From: Capra hircus
Lineage: Eukaryota > Chordata > Mammalia > Artiodactyla > Bovidae
DNA: 64,000 bases
Direction of reading: 5' to 3'
Assembly (NCBI RefSeq): GCF_001704415.2
Contig: NC_030808.1
Coordinates: 81,748,594 to 81,812,593 of the forward strand
A model generated the notes under the pieces. That model searched no databases, was not told the origin of the DNA, and saw only the letters and a list, made by a program, of their open reading frames with translations. Shown in pieces: positions 34,019 through 46,963 of this stretch; within the stretch, counting starts at the first letter, position 1; every line of letters starts with the position of its first letter. Position numbers and translations under genes: made by a program.

Positions 34019-34096
34019 GTTTAAGTTTCTATATTAGCATCTAATCACTAAAGATAAAATGGAATTATAATTTATGGTGTATTATACTATTTTACA

Positions 34097-34360
34097 CCAT
34101 AAAATAAGACTGATGCTGAAGCTGAAACTCCAGTACTTTGGCCACCTGATGCAAAGAGCCGACATACTAAAAAAGACCCTGATGCTGGGAAAGATTGAAG
34201 GCAGGAGAAGGGGATGACAATGGATGAGATGGTTGGATGGCATCACTGACTCAATGGACATGAGTTTGAGCAAACTCCAGGAGGTGATTAAGGACAGGGA
34301 AGCCTGGCATGCTGCAGTCCATGGGGTCACAGAGTTGAACATGACTGAATAACAACCAGA
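34097..34360 (+). mobile_element. BovB 3' fragment with 13-bp TSD
   Basis: About 264 bases of sense BovB 3' end, from ccataaaataagactgatg to gactgaataacaaccaga. It is flanked by atactattttaca at 34084-34096 and 34361-34373. It lies about 390 bases upstream of the coding exon at 34745, in the intron. Confidence 0.92.
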
Positions 34361-34744
34361 ATACTATTTTACAGTGTGTTTTTACCATATTATATTGTAA
34401 ATGTTCTTTATTCTGGCATGATGGGTAAATCATTTCAAGATGCCTGTAAAATAAGGATGATAGTATCCACCCACCTACTCCAGAAGCATTAAAAAGACTC
34501 AAATATAAAATTAAGATTTGTAAAGTGTGTTGAGTTTTTGGATGAAAACACCATGATGTTTATGTACCATGCTGAATTTTTGATTGATTATAACCTTGTT
34601 GATTCTATTTTTAGTTTCTTTGGAGATGGTTTTGAAATATTTGTAAAAACATTCTGAGTCCTCCGAGAGAAACCATTAATGGCTACCTTAGCCTAGCAGC
34701 TGTAGTGCTCTTGGATTTCAGTTGCCTTTCTGTGTCCCCCACAG

Positions 34745-35301
34745 GCAAGTATGTGTATCAGCCGATGACCCCTGTGGAACAGCTGCCCAGCACTGAGATT
34801 CCTGCGAAGCCTCGGGAGCCTGCGAACACCATTCAGATTTCGGTCTCCCTCACTGAACACTTTCTGAAATTCGCATCTGTTTTCCAGCCCCCTCTGCCCC
34901 CTGACTCGCCAAGGTACTGTATGATCTCAGACCTCTTTATTGACAACTATCAGGTTAAATGTATCAATGGGAAGATGTGTTACGTGCAGAAGCAGCCGGC
35001 GCCACATTCCCACAGAATGAGCCCCGAGGAGGTCTCTGCACACGATGCCTTTATTTCAAAAGAGAGCAGTACACCAAAAATAGATCACTGCTCTTCTCCC
35101 TCAAGTTCCGAGGACTCTGGGATTAACGCGATCGGGGCTCACTATGTGGAATCGTGTGACGAGGACACAGAGGAAGGAGCAGAACTGAGCTCAGAGGAAG
35201 ATTACAGCCCAGAGAGCAGCTGGGAGCCAGATGAGTGCACCCTCCTTTCCCCCTCGCAGTCTGATCTGGAAGTGATTGAGACGATAGAAACCACCGTGTG
35301 A
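34745..35301 (+). CDS. Terminal coding exon, unrecognised gene, PDZ-ligand end
   Basis: A strong acceptor (ttgcctttctgtgtcccccacag) ends at 34744. The exon enters in phase with two bases completing a split codon, then 184 codons run to TGA at 35299-35301. An in-frame ATG at 34705 lies in the intron and is not the start. The peptide opens KYVYQPMTPVEQLP, has a proline-rich patch (FQPPLPPDSPR), two close cysteines (VKCINGKMCYVQ), and a long Ser/Glu/Asp-rich tail (SSPSSSEDSGINA; DEDTEEGAELSSEED). It ends IETIETTV, a class I PDZ-domain ligand. There is no hydrophobic segment, so this part is cytosolic or nuclear; a cytoplasmic tail of a membrane protein is possible. I do not recognise the gene. 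Coding is supported by splice site, composition and absence of repeats. Confidence 0.85.
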
Positions 35302-38300
35302 GGGCCCGGCGGGGAGCGGCGCCTCTGCTCCACACTGAGCTCCCTTGCTTCTGTCCCATGGACCCTTTCAGTCAGTGTTTCCTGCCCCTCTGTAACAACC
35401 GTAGCAGTTCAGTGGTCTGCTGATTGAGCTTCACTTTTAAATTCGTCTTATAGCTAAGACATTCTTTTGTTATAAATGGTTTTCTTTTGTATCTTCACTT
35501 CCTTCCTATGTAGCATCTGGTGTCATGAATTGTGACCCAGCCTTAAGTTCACTGGGAACTTTGAAAGCGATGAAGCGATGATCACAGAGCGTCATGGATC
35601 AGGTTGAGGAGATACCCAGAGTGAAGGAGACGCTGCTCTCTAAGTAGCCAGTTCTTGGCAGAACAACTCCCTGGCAGTCCTTCTGGCATGCTGATGAGCA
35701 CCATGACCCTGCTAGCCCCGGGAGGAAAATTGGTTCACGTGACCAGTTCAGGGTGTGCTCTGGTGTGTGCCATTCTGTCGTTTCCTCATCCCTCCACTAC
35801 CTGCACTGGCTCTGGGCCAGTGTGGCCACGGCTTCCTGGAGGCCAGCTCAGCTCCCCGTTAAGGAAGTGTCTGCACAACCAGCCCTTCATGACCTGGGGC
35901 TGGGCTAGGCCTCACTCCAGAAGAGATGACAACATCTGTTTCATGCTCAGTCCAGCTTAGCTTGAATGCCTATCCCCTCTCCAGGGTGCTGTGGATACAG
36001 AATGAATAAGGCCTGACTCCTAGCAGGGAGGGACCATAGTCCACGAGGGAAGGTAATCTATGCAGGTGAGGGGACCTCGAGTGCCCTGGGAACCCGGGGG
36101 AGGCAGAGATGCACTTGGCTTGGGCTGGCTGGAGAAGGAGTAGCATTTGAGCTGGCCTCAGGGGTGGCTTCCCCAACATTTCCCTGCTTTTTAAAATTGT
36201 TCAAATCTGCGGGAGACTTTTAGGAAGTCATATAGGTATTATATTTAGGAGGCAGCCACATCTGATGTCTTAAGGAAAAAAATCAATAAATAGTTTTAGT
36301 TAGCATGGAAATGCTAAAGACAGCAGTCCTTTAGGGATTAGGAATGAATCTAATAGGTTTGATTAACTCTGCTTCATTTGGTTGTATGAAGCATTAGAAT
36401 GGCTTAGGTGAGAAATGGATTAGAATTCAGTATGATGCATGGATTTTTTATGCCAATGCAAAAACTGTCAAAATAGTTCACTGCTAAGTCAGGAGAAAAT
36501 ATTTTGTGTAATATTCATTCCCTTTACTACAGTAATATTCATGGGCTATTGTAAATGTTCTCTTTTCTTACACGCATAAAATAGTGACTGATTCTTCCTT
36601 GTTTAGCTCTCTTCAGAATTTTGCTCCTAATCTCCATTTATAACAGGTGTTCCCGTGTGAGTTGGTTATCTGCCGTTCCTCCAGATGCACTGTCTGTGAG
36701 GCATAGTTACGAGTCCGGGGGATTTGAAACGCGGCCGCGTGAGACTGAACTGCCCAAGCTGGAGACAGAGAGTCGTCTCCTGGGCCCTGAGCCTCCACGC
36801 GTGCGCTCCCGTGGCATCGTCCTGTGCTCGTCGGCGTTACGACGCGACTCTTCTGTGTCACGTTAGTTCATGTTTTAAGAAACAAGAAGAGGCCTGTGGT
36901 GTCCCTTCCTGAAGCCTCCACTTGGTGTCCTGCACAGATCTCTCCAGGCAGAACCTGCTTTCCTAGTTGTGTGTGCTACATTCAGCAAAATGCTGGAACA
37001 TTTTGTTAGGTTCAGGTGCCCTAAACATCCTTAAGGGTTTAGAAAGCAGAGTGTGTGTGTTCCTTGGAAAGCAGTGTTACTTAACACTTTGTGTGCTAGG
37101 TGAGAACGCAGCCAGCACGAAGTTCCCACTCACTGAGATAGAAAGACTCAGCACGTCAACCCGAGAAGATGGTGTCTGGAGCTCCAGGGCCAGCGGGGCC
37201 CAGGAGAGGGCGACAGAGGCAGGTGTGGGGAGACAGGCTTAGGGACAGAGCTGATGAGCCCTGCGCTGGGCTCTCAGCGCCGCCAGGACTGACTGGCCAC
37301 CTGTAATCAGGGTCCTGTCTGCACCTAGCCGTGGGTGAGCTCGTTTCACCCCTGGCCAGGAATACGAGGCTATGTTCACACTGTTCCTGTCAGTCCTCTT
37401 CTCCATCTGTTAACGTGTTGATAGTTGGGGTCAACCAGCAGGTCTCCAGGGCCATGGGAATCCATGGGCTCAGGGGCACGCTTCTCAGGCTGGCTGTGTC
37501 AGGGTTGGGCCGTTCATATTTGTATCTGTGACTTTTGCCTAGGTTCCTGTTTTTTAAAACTCCTGAACTGCCATTCAGATTAGCCAGGATTTTAATGGAA
37601 TTTTTGGATTTAACACTAGTTGATAATCACTTTAAATACTCGCACAAACTCTTTATAATTAAAAACTCACTAGGATTCACTTACTACTATCAATTTTATA
37701 GAATTGGAGACATCCCATTGGATTCTAAATATAAAATGCTCCTGGATCTCAAAATAGCCTTTTCTAAATAAGCACAAACAAGAATTTTTTTTGTCTTATC
37801 ACTGTTAATATTAATAATTATCTGAAAATCATATATGATTGAACCAGAATTGTTTCCTTATGCTTGCATTTCAAAACAACTGATAAGGGTATAAAAATAT
37901 GTAGTTTCAACTTAAATTCGAGGCCTATTCTGTTCTATATTATATGAAAGAATTTCTCTGTAATCCTGATACTATATTACTCATTTGTATAAGCATATTT
38001 ATAGGCACTTTAGAAAATGTTTAGACTGCAGTGTGTATTATAGACATTGAACACAGTTATGTTAAACAGGCTTTTGATTAATACTTGTACATTGAGAGAT
38101 ATGAAACCTTTATCACTTGGACCTTTGCTTACCTGGGGCAAAGAGTTGGGCTGTGTGAATGGAAAAACTGCTCTCTCAGGCTTTTGTCAAAAACTGACAC
38201 CATTCCCACTTTTTGAAAGTTGGTGTAAAAGCTGTTAGGTAGAAGATACGGAATAAGTACTGTGTGGAGTTTAGCTTTCTGATCTAACCAAGATTTCTTT

Positions 38301-39652
38301 TAGCATTTTCGAGTTTCACATGTGTTCATGACTTTTCTGAGAAATAACAAAGCAATTAAAATGCTTTTGTGGTTTTAACTGTTTGGTACATTAACAATGG
38401 AAGCTTTACAATAAAAAATCTAGGTATATTCAAGATTCAAAATGCATATCTGAGAAAAACCTCTGTAGAAAAACTGCCGCATTCCTAGAAGGGGACGACC
38501 TGTAGTTCAAGGTAATACAGTACAAAATAAACTCAGCAGGACCAGAACAAAACCATGAAGTTGTTTTCCTGAAGTACCTTTTTGGATTTGATCTAGGATT
38601 TGATTTTATCTTGAGAGTGGTAGTTTTTATTTCTTAATCTCTGCTTCCTGGCCTGTTTGAACCATCATAGTTCCTTTGATCATAACCTCCTTTTATGCAA
38701 ATATCTCTACTTAGGCAATAGGATGCAACTAGGTAATTTAGAAAGCTGTCAAAATACCAGATACTTTGGTGGTATAAATACTTTTAGGCAACAGGGGAAA
38801 AAAGCACAATTAAAAAAAATATTTGTACTGTCAACACTTATAATTCCATCTTATTTGCAAAATTTTGTTGACACGTTTTGGATCTTTACACGAGGAAACC
38901 GAAGCCTTCTTGGTTTTTCCTCCAACTCCAGAGGAGGTGTCAGCGCAGTAAGAAGGCCAGCAGTGTTTCCGGCTTTTGTGTGCTGTGTCTCTTCCCCGTG
39001 AGGAGGAGAGAAAGCAGTGCCGCCAGTCCAGGGATGTCTGTGTTTCTCACGTTCAAGCATGAGTACACGGGCACAGAACTAACTTTGGAAGAACTAATCT
39101 TTAGAAAATCTGTGTCACTGCTCCCTTTCATTATCACGGGTAATCGAGAGTTGGCTCTGCTGGGAAGGGGCCCGTCTCTGGTCGTGCTCAGTTCTTTCTG
39201 CTCAGATGGAAGTGCCCTCTTCACAGGCTGGACCAGTCTAAAAGCAGATCACCACTAACGGTTTTAACGCTGAGCTTCCATATCATGGTGTTCATATGTA
39301 CTTCTAAGGCTGTTCGTACCTTGTAATATTCACTTACTGTGTGATTTTTAAAACCTGTCTGTTTTCAAGTTTTAAGCACAATGTTGATTCTTCTCTAATT
39401 TCCTAAAATTACATTGTTTTCCTACAAACAGCTCAACTTTCCTCTCTGTATAATACTTTAGGAGAATACTATCTTGTAAAATAAACGTGATTTTTTCCTT
39501 TTTTACCAGCACAAATACGCTATTTTGAGTTTTGGAATATCCTTCCTCCCCACCCCACCCCCACCTTTGGAGAAGTTCTGTCTGATTAAATAGTAACACA
39601 ATGTGAGCTAAATGAAAAACAAAAAAACCTTATTTGGAAAATGTGAAAGCAT

Positions 39653-39712
39653 TTATATCAGTGCTTACTTTGTGCTAGGAAATTATATCAGTGCTTACTT
39701 TGTGCTAGGAAA
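39653..39712. repeat. 30-bp direct duplication in a MIR-like fragment
   Basis: Ttatatcagtgcttactttg plus tgctaggaa is repeated exactly at 39653-39682 and 39683-39712. The unit resembles the 'gtgcttactatgtgccagg' core of MIR/L2 elements. Exact identity suggests a recent local duplication. Confidence 0.9.
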
Positions 39713-40199
39713 TAAGTCATTTACGTCATTATTCCGTTTAAATTTTACAGAAACTTATTGCAGATAATTATTATTATGTACACTATACACTCAATGCTCA
39801 GCACTCGTGAGAACTCCCGGAACCCTTTAAATAACTGTTTTGTTGGCTGCATTCAGTTCAGTTCAGTGGTTCATACAAATAAAAATTACATTCCCTCACA
39901 AATAGGATTTATTTCACACAGAACTGTAGTCTGTGTATTCAGCTCACATGTTCCACGTGAGACGGCTCTGACTGCAGGCTGGCGGCCAGGGTGGCCGCTG
40001 CCCTGCTGAGCTTCGGGACCCGGTCACTTGGTCACCAAGGCTCAGCGTGGCAGGTCCAAGAGCTTGATTTTTGTATTCACACCAAGAGCAGAGCAGCTTT
40101 GGGGTTGGCTTTTCCTGAATAGCCTCATGGGGAGTGCTAAATAAATGTGTCCATCAGGAATAAAAGTAATACCACTGTTCATAGCAACAGCGCTGCAGC

Positions 40200-40640
40200 T
40201 GCCTTCCTGCTTCCTGAGTTATCCCCACAGCAGCCCTCCAGGAGAGGGCGCAGCATCCTGTCACACCAGGAAAAGGCCTCAGGAAGTAAACATTTGCCCG
40301 GAGTGGTGCAGCTTGCAAGGAAGTGGGACTTGGATTTGAACCCAGTCAGCTTGGCCGTGGAGCCCATGTGCTGGGCCTTTTGCTTCCTCCTCTAGGCCTT
40401 CCCACTCTCAGGACCTTGGGGGCGGGGCCAGGAGGCAGACAGTGGGCAAGCAGCAGGGCACAGGGTCCCCTTTCTGTCCCTGACCCAGCAGACACCTTCC
40501 CCCTCCTCATCCAGATGCTGCCAGGCTTCTCCCTCCCGCCCGCTGTTCTGTGCTCCACATGGAGCCCCACCCCCACCCCCCAGGGCGCGTGCACGCACAC
40601 AAGCACGTGCAGTGCCTGCACACGCCATCTTTCTGTAGAA
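40200..40640. other. GC-rich stretch with Sp1-like GGGGCGGGG
   Basis: GC-rich sequence with an Sp1-like box (gggggcggggcc at about 40419) and alternating purine-pyrimidine runs (cgcgtgcacgcacac at about 40586). CpG density is moderate, so it is not a clear CpG island. No exon recognised. Confidence 0.35.
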
Positions 40641-40999
40641 ATCTCAGTGCTTGGATCCGGCCATTGCTGCTTCTGTGTTTAATCATGAATCTAGGCTAGC
40701 TCTTCCTGCCTTCACAAAAGATAACATCTTTTAAAATGACTTTTGTAGACAGCTAATCTCATCAACTGTGTGTGTATTCTACTAATTTAACTCTCTACAT
40801 AATTGTATTTTGCCAAGTTCTAGAAACCATCTCATTGTAGCATCTTACAGATGCTGACTACACACACTTTTATTCTGCAATAAACTTTAATTTAGCATCT
40901 CGTCCTCATTACATTTCAATCACTGGGAACTGGTAATGCCTTTAACCCTTGGAGTGCCACTCTGATTTTGTGCCGAATGAAGGGAAATGGGACATTAGG

Positions 41000-43289
41000 A
41001 CTCAGGCTTGCTGGGGTGAGGGTCAAGGAGAAGCAATTAGAAGTCAGAATTCTTCAGAAACCAGGCAGATCAGAGTACATGCCTGCATATTCATGGTGTT
41101 TTTCTGTTTGCTTTTTGGAATTTTTCTAGTTTTCAAAGAATGAGTTGATAATTACTTATGTACTCAGAAACAAACCCTGTAAGCTGGAAGATAATGAGTC
41201 CCAGGACAGTCAGTGCAGGTGGAGCCTGATATTGCTGGAGGTTTGTGGGAGGGAGTGAGGATCCCGTGAGTCTGGGCAGCTTCCCACCTGCTCCCCTGCC
41301 TGGGGGAGGGGCTTCTGAAGGCTGGGCTGCGGACTGTGTGTCCTGGAACCACCTGGCCTCCCCAGGGACTGACCCCAGTCCAGGCCTCCACCCATGACTG
41401 GAAGGGTTTTGAGCCAGTGGGTTGGAGAGGGGATTTGTTTCTCATTGTCGTCCTCAGTTCCCAGCCCAAAACTGTACATGTGGATTTGGAGATGGCAGAT
41501 CAGAAGGTCCCTGGTGGGACATTTCAGTCCTCTCTGACAATGAGCCATCACCTAGAGTGTGTGCATCCCAGAGGATTCATGCTCGGAAGGTCTGGATCGT
41601 CACTGCAGGATGATGGCAGAAAGTGCAGCGGTGTGGATCCTCGAAGCCACACAGCATCTGAAGGGGAATTTAGCAAGGCATTTCCACAGACACCATCTTA
41701 CCTGCCAAACGCAGCAACTGTGTGTGCCAGGTGGGACAGGATAACTTCATGAGTTCATGGCTGAAGCATCCCAGCACTAAGTTGACAGTAAAGGCAGGTG
41801 AGTCGCTCATAATTTGCAGGTAGGTAGCAGGTCCAGAGCTTGGTCCAAACATCCAAATCCAGCTGGTGTTAGCCCTCACTGGTTAAGCCCCTGCAGTCAC
41901 GCCTGCCCTCTCCTGCTGCTCTCCCTTACCTGCCTCTCCACCCCACACCTAGCCTTCCCCACCCCCTCCCAGCCCTGGGTCCAGGCAGGGGCATCCCGGA
42001 ACCACAGCCCAGCCCTCTGGGCATCACCTGATGCACCCGTTTACTGCTGTAGCTTTCTGCCCAGCCTGGCTTGACCTTGGCCTGGATTTGGCTGAGACCC
42101 AGGCTCAGGAGTGGCCCACCCTGGATCTAAGAACCCTCTTGGGAATTGGCCTGGAATCTTAGCACTTTGGGTGTTAGTGGGCTTCTACCTTCTTTAGCTC
42201 CCAGCCTCACTGAAGTGGGGCCTTGGATACCAGCTGCTTCCTGTGGTAAGCACCAGCCCTCAACTACCTCAGGCTTGCCTCCTGGGGGCAGCTGACCCCA
42301 GGGGACTGTGGCCCAACTCTGATGATCCAGCGGTGAACAGGGAAGAGCCCTGTGTAGTAGACTAAGGGTTTCGGCCCTGTTTAGAGTCTGCCTATGTGAA
42401 CTAATGCCAAAATTCATCAAGCGAATGTAGGTATACCATGTATCGGCAGAAGACCTTGGAAGAACCATGGCAATGCTCTCAGAGGCCATGCGGTGAGGCC
42501 TGGAACCATTGGGAGGACCCAGGTCTGGGGTTCTGTGGTACGTCTAGAGGGTGGGCTTCCTGCGGCCACATGGGATTCATAGGGATCTTCAGAGCCTGGT
42601 TTTGCTGGGAATCTAGACTGTTGAGTGGTGACTGTAGCTTGATGTAGGAGCTGCACCGAACGTAGGAAGGACTGGGGTTTCCCAAAGGACCAAGGCCCCA
42701 GTGAACACGGGGCCTTGAGTGGGCACCTCTGTAGGTCGCCAGAGATCAGAACATGATCAGAGAGTCCAACTAGAATTCACTGGGAGTCCTTTCTGATTAC
42801 TGGGGGTCTTGAAGAGGTCAGTTCTTCCCCAGGGGATTTAGCCTCACCCACCTATCCCAAGAGCCACAGGCAGGCAGCATCCAACAGGCTAGCACGTGGG
42901 CCCCATGCCAGCCTGACAGAGGATAGAGGCCTCAGAAGGGAGTCACGGCGTCATGGCAAGGTCGGCGGCAGGGAGGAGGAAGGGAGGAAGTTGACTGGAA
43001 GTCAGGAAGTCACTGTTGCAGGTGGAGGTGGAGCTGGATTGGGGGAATATTGAAGAATGATGGACTGACTCATTCTTGTACAAGAGAGAGGCCGGGCTGG
43101 CAAACCATGAGGTCCTCCAGGTTGCTAGGGGCTGGGATCTGGCCCTCCAAGATTATCAGCACCAAATTCTGACCTTTGAGATGGATGTGGCAGAGTTCTG
43201 AGGGGACAGACATCAGGTAGGAACAGGGGCTACTGGCTTTGTTCCTGAGGCTGGAGACATTCGTTTATTCACACAGGCAGGCATATGCT
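41000..43289. other. Single-copy sequence, no gene identified
   Basis: No repeat family or exon supported. Open frames on both strands (for example 41336-41752 and 42127-42489) lack splice signals and protein-like composition. Confidence 0.4.
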
Positions 43290-43790
43290 CAAAAATCTTA
43301 ATTATACCTTCCCTCTGACCCTGAAAAATCACTCCTAAGTTTAGACCCAACAGAAATGCATACATATGTCCACCAACAAGACAGGAAGACAGTACTGGAA
43401 ACAGCTCAATCATCCATTAACAATAGAATGGATAGGTTATTGTGTATTCATACAACGGGATACTCCTTGGCAATAAGAATGAACATGGGTAAATCTCAGA
43501 CATAATTGAAGTAAAAAAAAAAAAGCCACTTCCAAAAGAGCAAAGGTACTTTATTTATATGAAGTTCAAAACAGGCAAAAGTATGGTTTTATACTGCACG
43601 ATGGTGGCTAACTTTGGGGTGGGGGGTGATGAACAGAATTCAGGGGACATCTAGGCGCTGGTCATTTCTGTTTGCTTGATCTGGGTGCTGGTTATACAGG
43701 TGTGTTTATTTCATGGATTAATCCAGCTTTGCACATGTGGTTTGTGAACATTTGTGTCCATAAAAAGTTTACCTTAAAAAGAGACTGAAA
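43290..43790 (+). mobile_element. Old L1 (L1M-type) 3' end
   Basis: Sense, diverged L1 ORF2 C-terminus and 3' UTR: caacagaaatgcatacatatg, atagaatggataggttattg, ttatatgaagttcaaaacagg, tgatctgggtgctggttata, ending with an A-rich tail at 43770-43790. Ancient and non-coding. Confidence 0.8.
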
Positions 43791-44605
43791 AGATGGTTGC
43801 AGCCAGTCCACTTTCAGCACTGCAATGTGAAAGATGCAGGCATGGACCAGACACAGTCGTGTGCCCTCAGGAGCAATGGAGGCAGACGGGACCACACCCA
43901 AGTGGGGAAACAAGGCGAGTCAAACTGCTGCTCTCCTGGGGAAGCGGGCAAGGCTTCAGAGAGTACTGGAGTGTGGAGGGGCTGGTGGCAGAAAGATGCC
44001 ACCGAGGCCCTGGAGAGGAGGGGCCACGGACAAACCCTCTGATGAATCAGAACCGCCCCCTGACTCCCTGCAGACTCCCCAGGGTCATGGAGTCCTCCTT
44101 GGGCTGCCCGGAGGACAACACAGCAGGCCTTGCCTGCAGCCATGCGTGCGTCACAGGCATCTCATTCTGGAGACGCACTTTTGGAAAAACATTTTCAGCG
44201 GGGAGAGCCGAGTGGAAACATACTGCTTCTAAAAGGATCCCCAAAGCTCTGAATTATTTATTCACTGAGCATTCATCATTGATGAGGCCCCTGTTGGCTT
44301 TCCTCTTCCACAAACACTTTCCCTCCCTGTCTCAGCATGGTGGGCTGTGGTTGGTAATATGTTGCCTTTACAAAGCATCTCCCACACATCACCTGGGCCT
44401 TTGCTGCAGAGGGAGCAGATGTATCTGTTTCTCAGAGGCCTGTGGGGGACCCCCTGACTGGCAGCCCAGGGCTGTCTCCATCAGTCCATTCTGCCTCCCG
44501 TGGGGAATTGGGTGAGACTGCATCTGCCCCCCAGCCACCATGGCAGGAGGAGGGGGGCACTTTGCTGAAGCTGGGAGCTGAGTAACCATTTTCAGATGGT
44601 CCTTT
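43791..44605. other. No gene identified
   Basis: GC-moderate single-copy sequence. A 240-codon plus-strand frame (43793-44515) begins within the old L1 tail and overlaps frames on the other strand, so it is treated as a chance frame. Confidence 0.4.
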
Positions 44606-44745
44606 CAGATACTTTGGAGAAGGAAATGGCAACCTACTCTGATATTCTTGCCTGGAGAATTCCATGGATAGAGGAGCCTGGTGGGCTATACAGTCCCCGG
44701 GGTCGCAAAGAGTTGGACACAAATGAGCGACTAACTTTCAAATAC
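44606..44745 (+). mobile_element. 5'-truncated Bov-tA SINE
   Basis: Body and tail only (tactttggagaaggaaatgg ... acacaaatgagcgactaac). It is flanked by near-identical tttcagatac (about 44606) and tttcaaatac (about 44737). Confidence 0.85.
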
Positions 44746-46470
44746 TGTTTACCAGGTACAAAGAAGAGACGGGCTGTGATGGACATTGCTGTGTTTTGGC
44801 CAATCAGAACCCCTCCTTTGTTCTCTCAGGACCCCGCTTTCCTTTCCGAGGACCTCCTGCCCTCCCCTGGGGCGGCATAGGAGGAGCCGGCTCAGCTCAG
44901 GTACATGCCCTCCCTAAATGGGTGCCTGGAGTCCGCCTCCCTAAGATCCTTCCTCCTGCCACCTGTCACAGCCCAGGGGTGGGCACGTGACTGGAAGAGC
45001 AGCTGGAGCTCTGCACTGGGCTGTGTGCTGAGGGCTGCTGTTCTGCACCCCTGCAGTGAGCTCCCCCAGCCCCATCCGCAGCACAGCTGCCGACTGAGCC
45101 TGGATGTGTCTCCAGAGAAGTCTCCGCTGTGGAACTGCTCTGAAGTGGGACCCGATGTCACTGCAGACTAGGACACGTATTAAGTGCCCAGGAGAGGGGA
45201 CGTACTAGGCCTACCTCAGGCTGGCACGTCCCAGGGCCCACCAGTGCCCAGCCATGGGGTCGGTTTTTCACCTACCCTCAGATGAGACAGGAGGGCTTTC
45301 CAAATCCAACCCAGAAGGCATGACCTGGGTATAAAGCTGTCAGCCTCTGTTCAGTGGTGCTGTGACTCGAATGAAAAGGAACTCTTGGGACTGATAAGTC
45401 AGGGAGGGGCTGGAGGAGAGCCGTGCTGCTGTTTACTGGTCCTGGTGTGAACAGGGGCTTGGGTGCCAGAGAACTAACTGCCTTGGCTCCTTCGAGTATA
45501 GACTGAGGAAGGGCAGCAAGCGCTGCGTTTTGCTTTGAGATTGTCAAGCGCTTTGGCTTTGATTTTTGACTCATCAAGAAACCTTCTGATACAGAGTTTG
45601 TGGAGTGACATCACTGGCTCTGGACTCAGTTCTGAGTTCAGATCTGTGATTGGCCACTTTTTGTGCGTCACCTTGGTTAAATTTTCCCGTGTAAGCCTCA
45701 GCTTTCTTGTCTGTAGGCCCTCGTGCGTCTGATTGCTGGTCTTGTACTGTGGCCTCCTTGCACACACACTCCCACCCCCACCCCGTGCCACCGCCTTGCG
45801 GGAGTTCAGTGCTAAGAGCTCAGCTCACACATCTGGGCAGTACGGCACAGGTCTACACTTCGCGTTCTTAGGCACGGGCTTGTTTAGTCTTTATTTTTAA
45901 AGAAACTGAAGCTGAGAGAGGTGAACTGACTTGGCTCAGGATCACAGCCAGGATGTGGCAGAAGCAGGACTTCTTTTCTATTTCTATGTAGTTTCTATAT
46001 CAATTTCCTGGGGGTTGTTCCAGGGGATCAGAAAGGGCCCAGGGTGATGCCTGGCACCTGGAGTGCTAGGGTGTAGATGGTTACTAGGGTGGTAGGAACT
46101 GTGGGCATCGGACCTGGAGCTGGACTGGAGCACTGCTCTACAGCTCTGGGAGCCTGGCCGGCCCTGAGTCTGCGGGGAGGACACCTAGTCTCTGCCTGTG
46201 TGGTGTGCTCTCCTGTAGTGGTTGGCTCAATGATGCACAAAGTTCTTGGGGCAAGAAATGTGAAAGTCCTGCTCTGGGAGCCCGGGCCCTGGCCGAGGAG
46301 TGCCTGGGTGGCTGGTGGTCTGGATGGAGCCTGCGACGCGGCTGCTTATGGAATAAAGGCAGGGCTGCCCCAGTTAGGGCCTTTGACTTTGAGCTAATAG
46401 AACTGAATTGTGGCCACAGAGGTTCTGAACGTTCTTTGTGACCTGGTAGATGGAGAGTGAGACAGTCAGT
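44746..46470. repeat. Single-copy sequence with MIR remnants
   Basis: MIR-like text is visible at 45610-45720 (antisense, 'gtgcgtcaccttggttaaat') and 45885-45975 (sense, 'gaaactgaagctgagagagg ... cacagccaggatgtggcagaa'). No exon is supported in the rest. Confidence 0.5.
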
Positions 46471-46497
46471 AGGCCTGCAGGGCATGAACGGAAGGCA

Positions 46498-46503
46498 TTT
46501 ATT
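46498..46503 (-). terminator. AATAAA poly(A) signal of the minus-strand gene
   Basis: AATAAA on the minus strand, about 460 bases after the stop codon at 46964, followed by GT/CT-rich sequence. It supports 46480-46963 as a 3' UTR. Confidence 0.55.
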
Positions 46504-46963
46504 GTTAGAGACGGCAGATGCTAACACTCAAACGGGCTTCAACACAAACATGAGGCAGGGGAGGTGCCCCGGCCCCCGCGGCCCTTCGCTCCCTCCAGCG
46601 CAGGTTTCCTTGATGCTGCAGCCCAGCGCCCACTGTCCCTCTGGCAGCAGGAGGCAACGGCACCCCATACTAACACGCAGCAGGAGAAGAGGGGCTGGGG
46701 TGGCCACGGACTGGGCTGCTGCCCACAGAGCTCTGCCTGTTCTCCACTCTTGGGGGAGAGTGCAACAGACAAAAACGCATATCCTTAAATAACTGGATGG
46801 AGGTACATCGTGTTCATTTGCTTAATAAGCAAAACAATCAGTCTGGTGCCCAGGCTGCAACAACATCGGGAGGGCCAGAGTCTCTGCGGCTGGGGGGCAT
46901 GGAGTCCTCAGGTGACCCCTCCCCTTGCTGGCCTGTCTCTGGGCTCCAGGCTCAGGAAAGACT

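Larger units (their letters stand above)
35302..40900 (+). other. Probable 3' UTR and downstream sequence
   Basis: No further splice-bounded exon or young repeat follows the stop codon for over 5 kb, which fits a long 3' UTR. Candidate poly(A) signals AATAAA lie at 36285, 38410, 39480 and 40879. 36640-36860 is CpG-richer and contains a NotI site (gcggccgc, about 36732). 37540-38900 is AT-rich. Which signal is used cannot be told from sequence. Open frames here (for example 38878-39258) are taken as chance. Confidence 0.45.

Noticed and set aside
34705..34744. In-frame ATG upstream of the coding exon as a translation start
   Set aside because: The bases 34722-34744 are a classical polypyrimidine tract and acceptor; the ATG lies in intron sequence.
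38878..39258. 126-codon frame as a small gene
   Set aside because: It lies in the probable 3' UTR, has a low-complexity S/F-rich composition, and overlaps equally long minus-strand frames.
43793..44515. 240-codon plus-strand frame as a gene
   Set aside because: It begins in the A-rich tail of an old L1, overlaps competing frames on both strands, and shows no domain or splice context.
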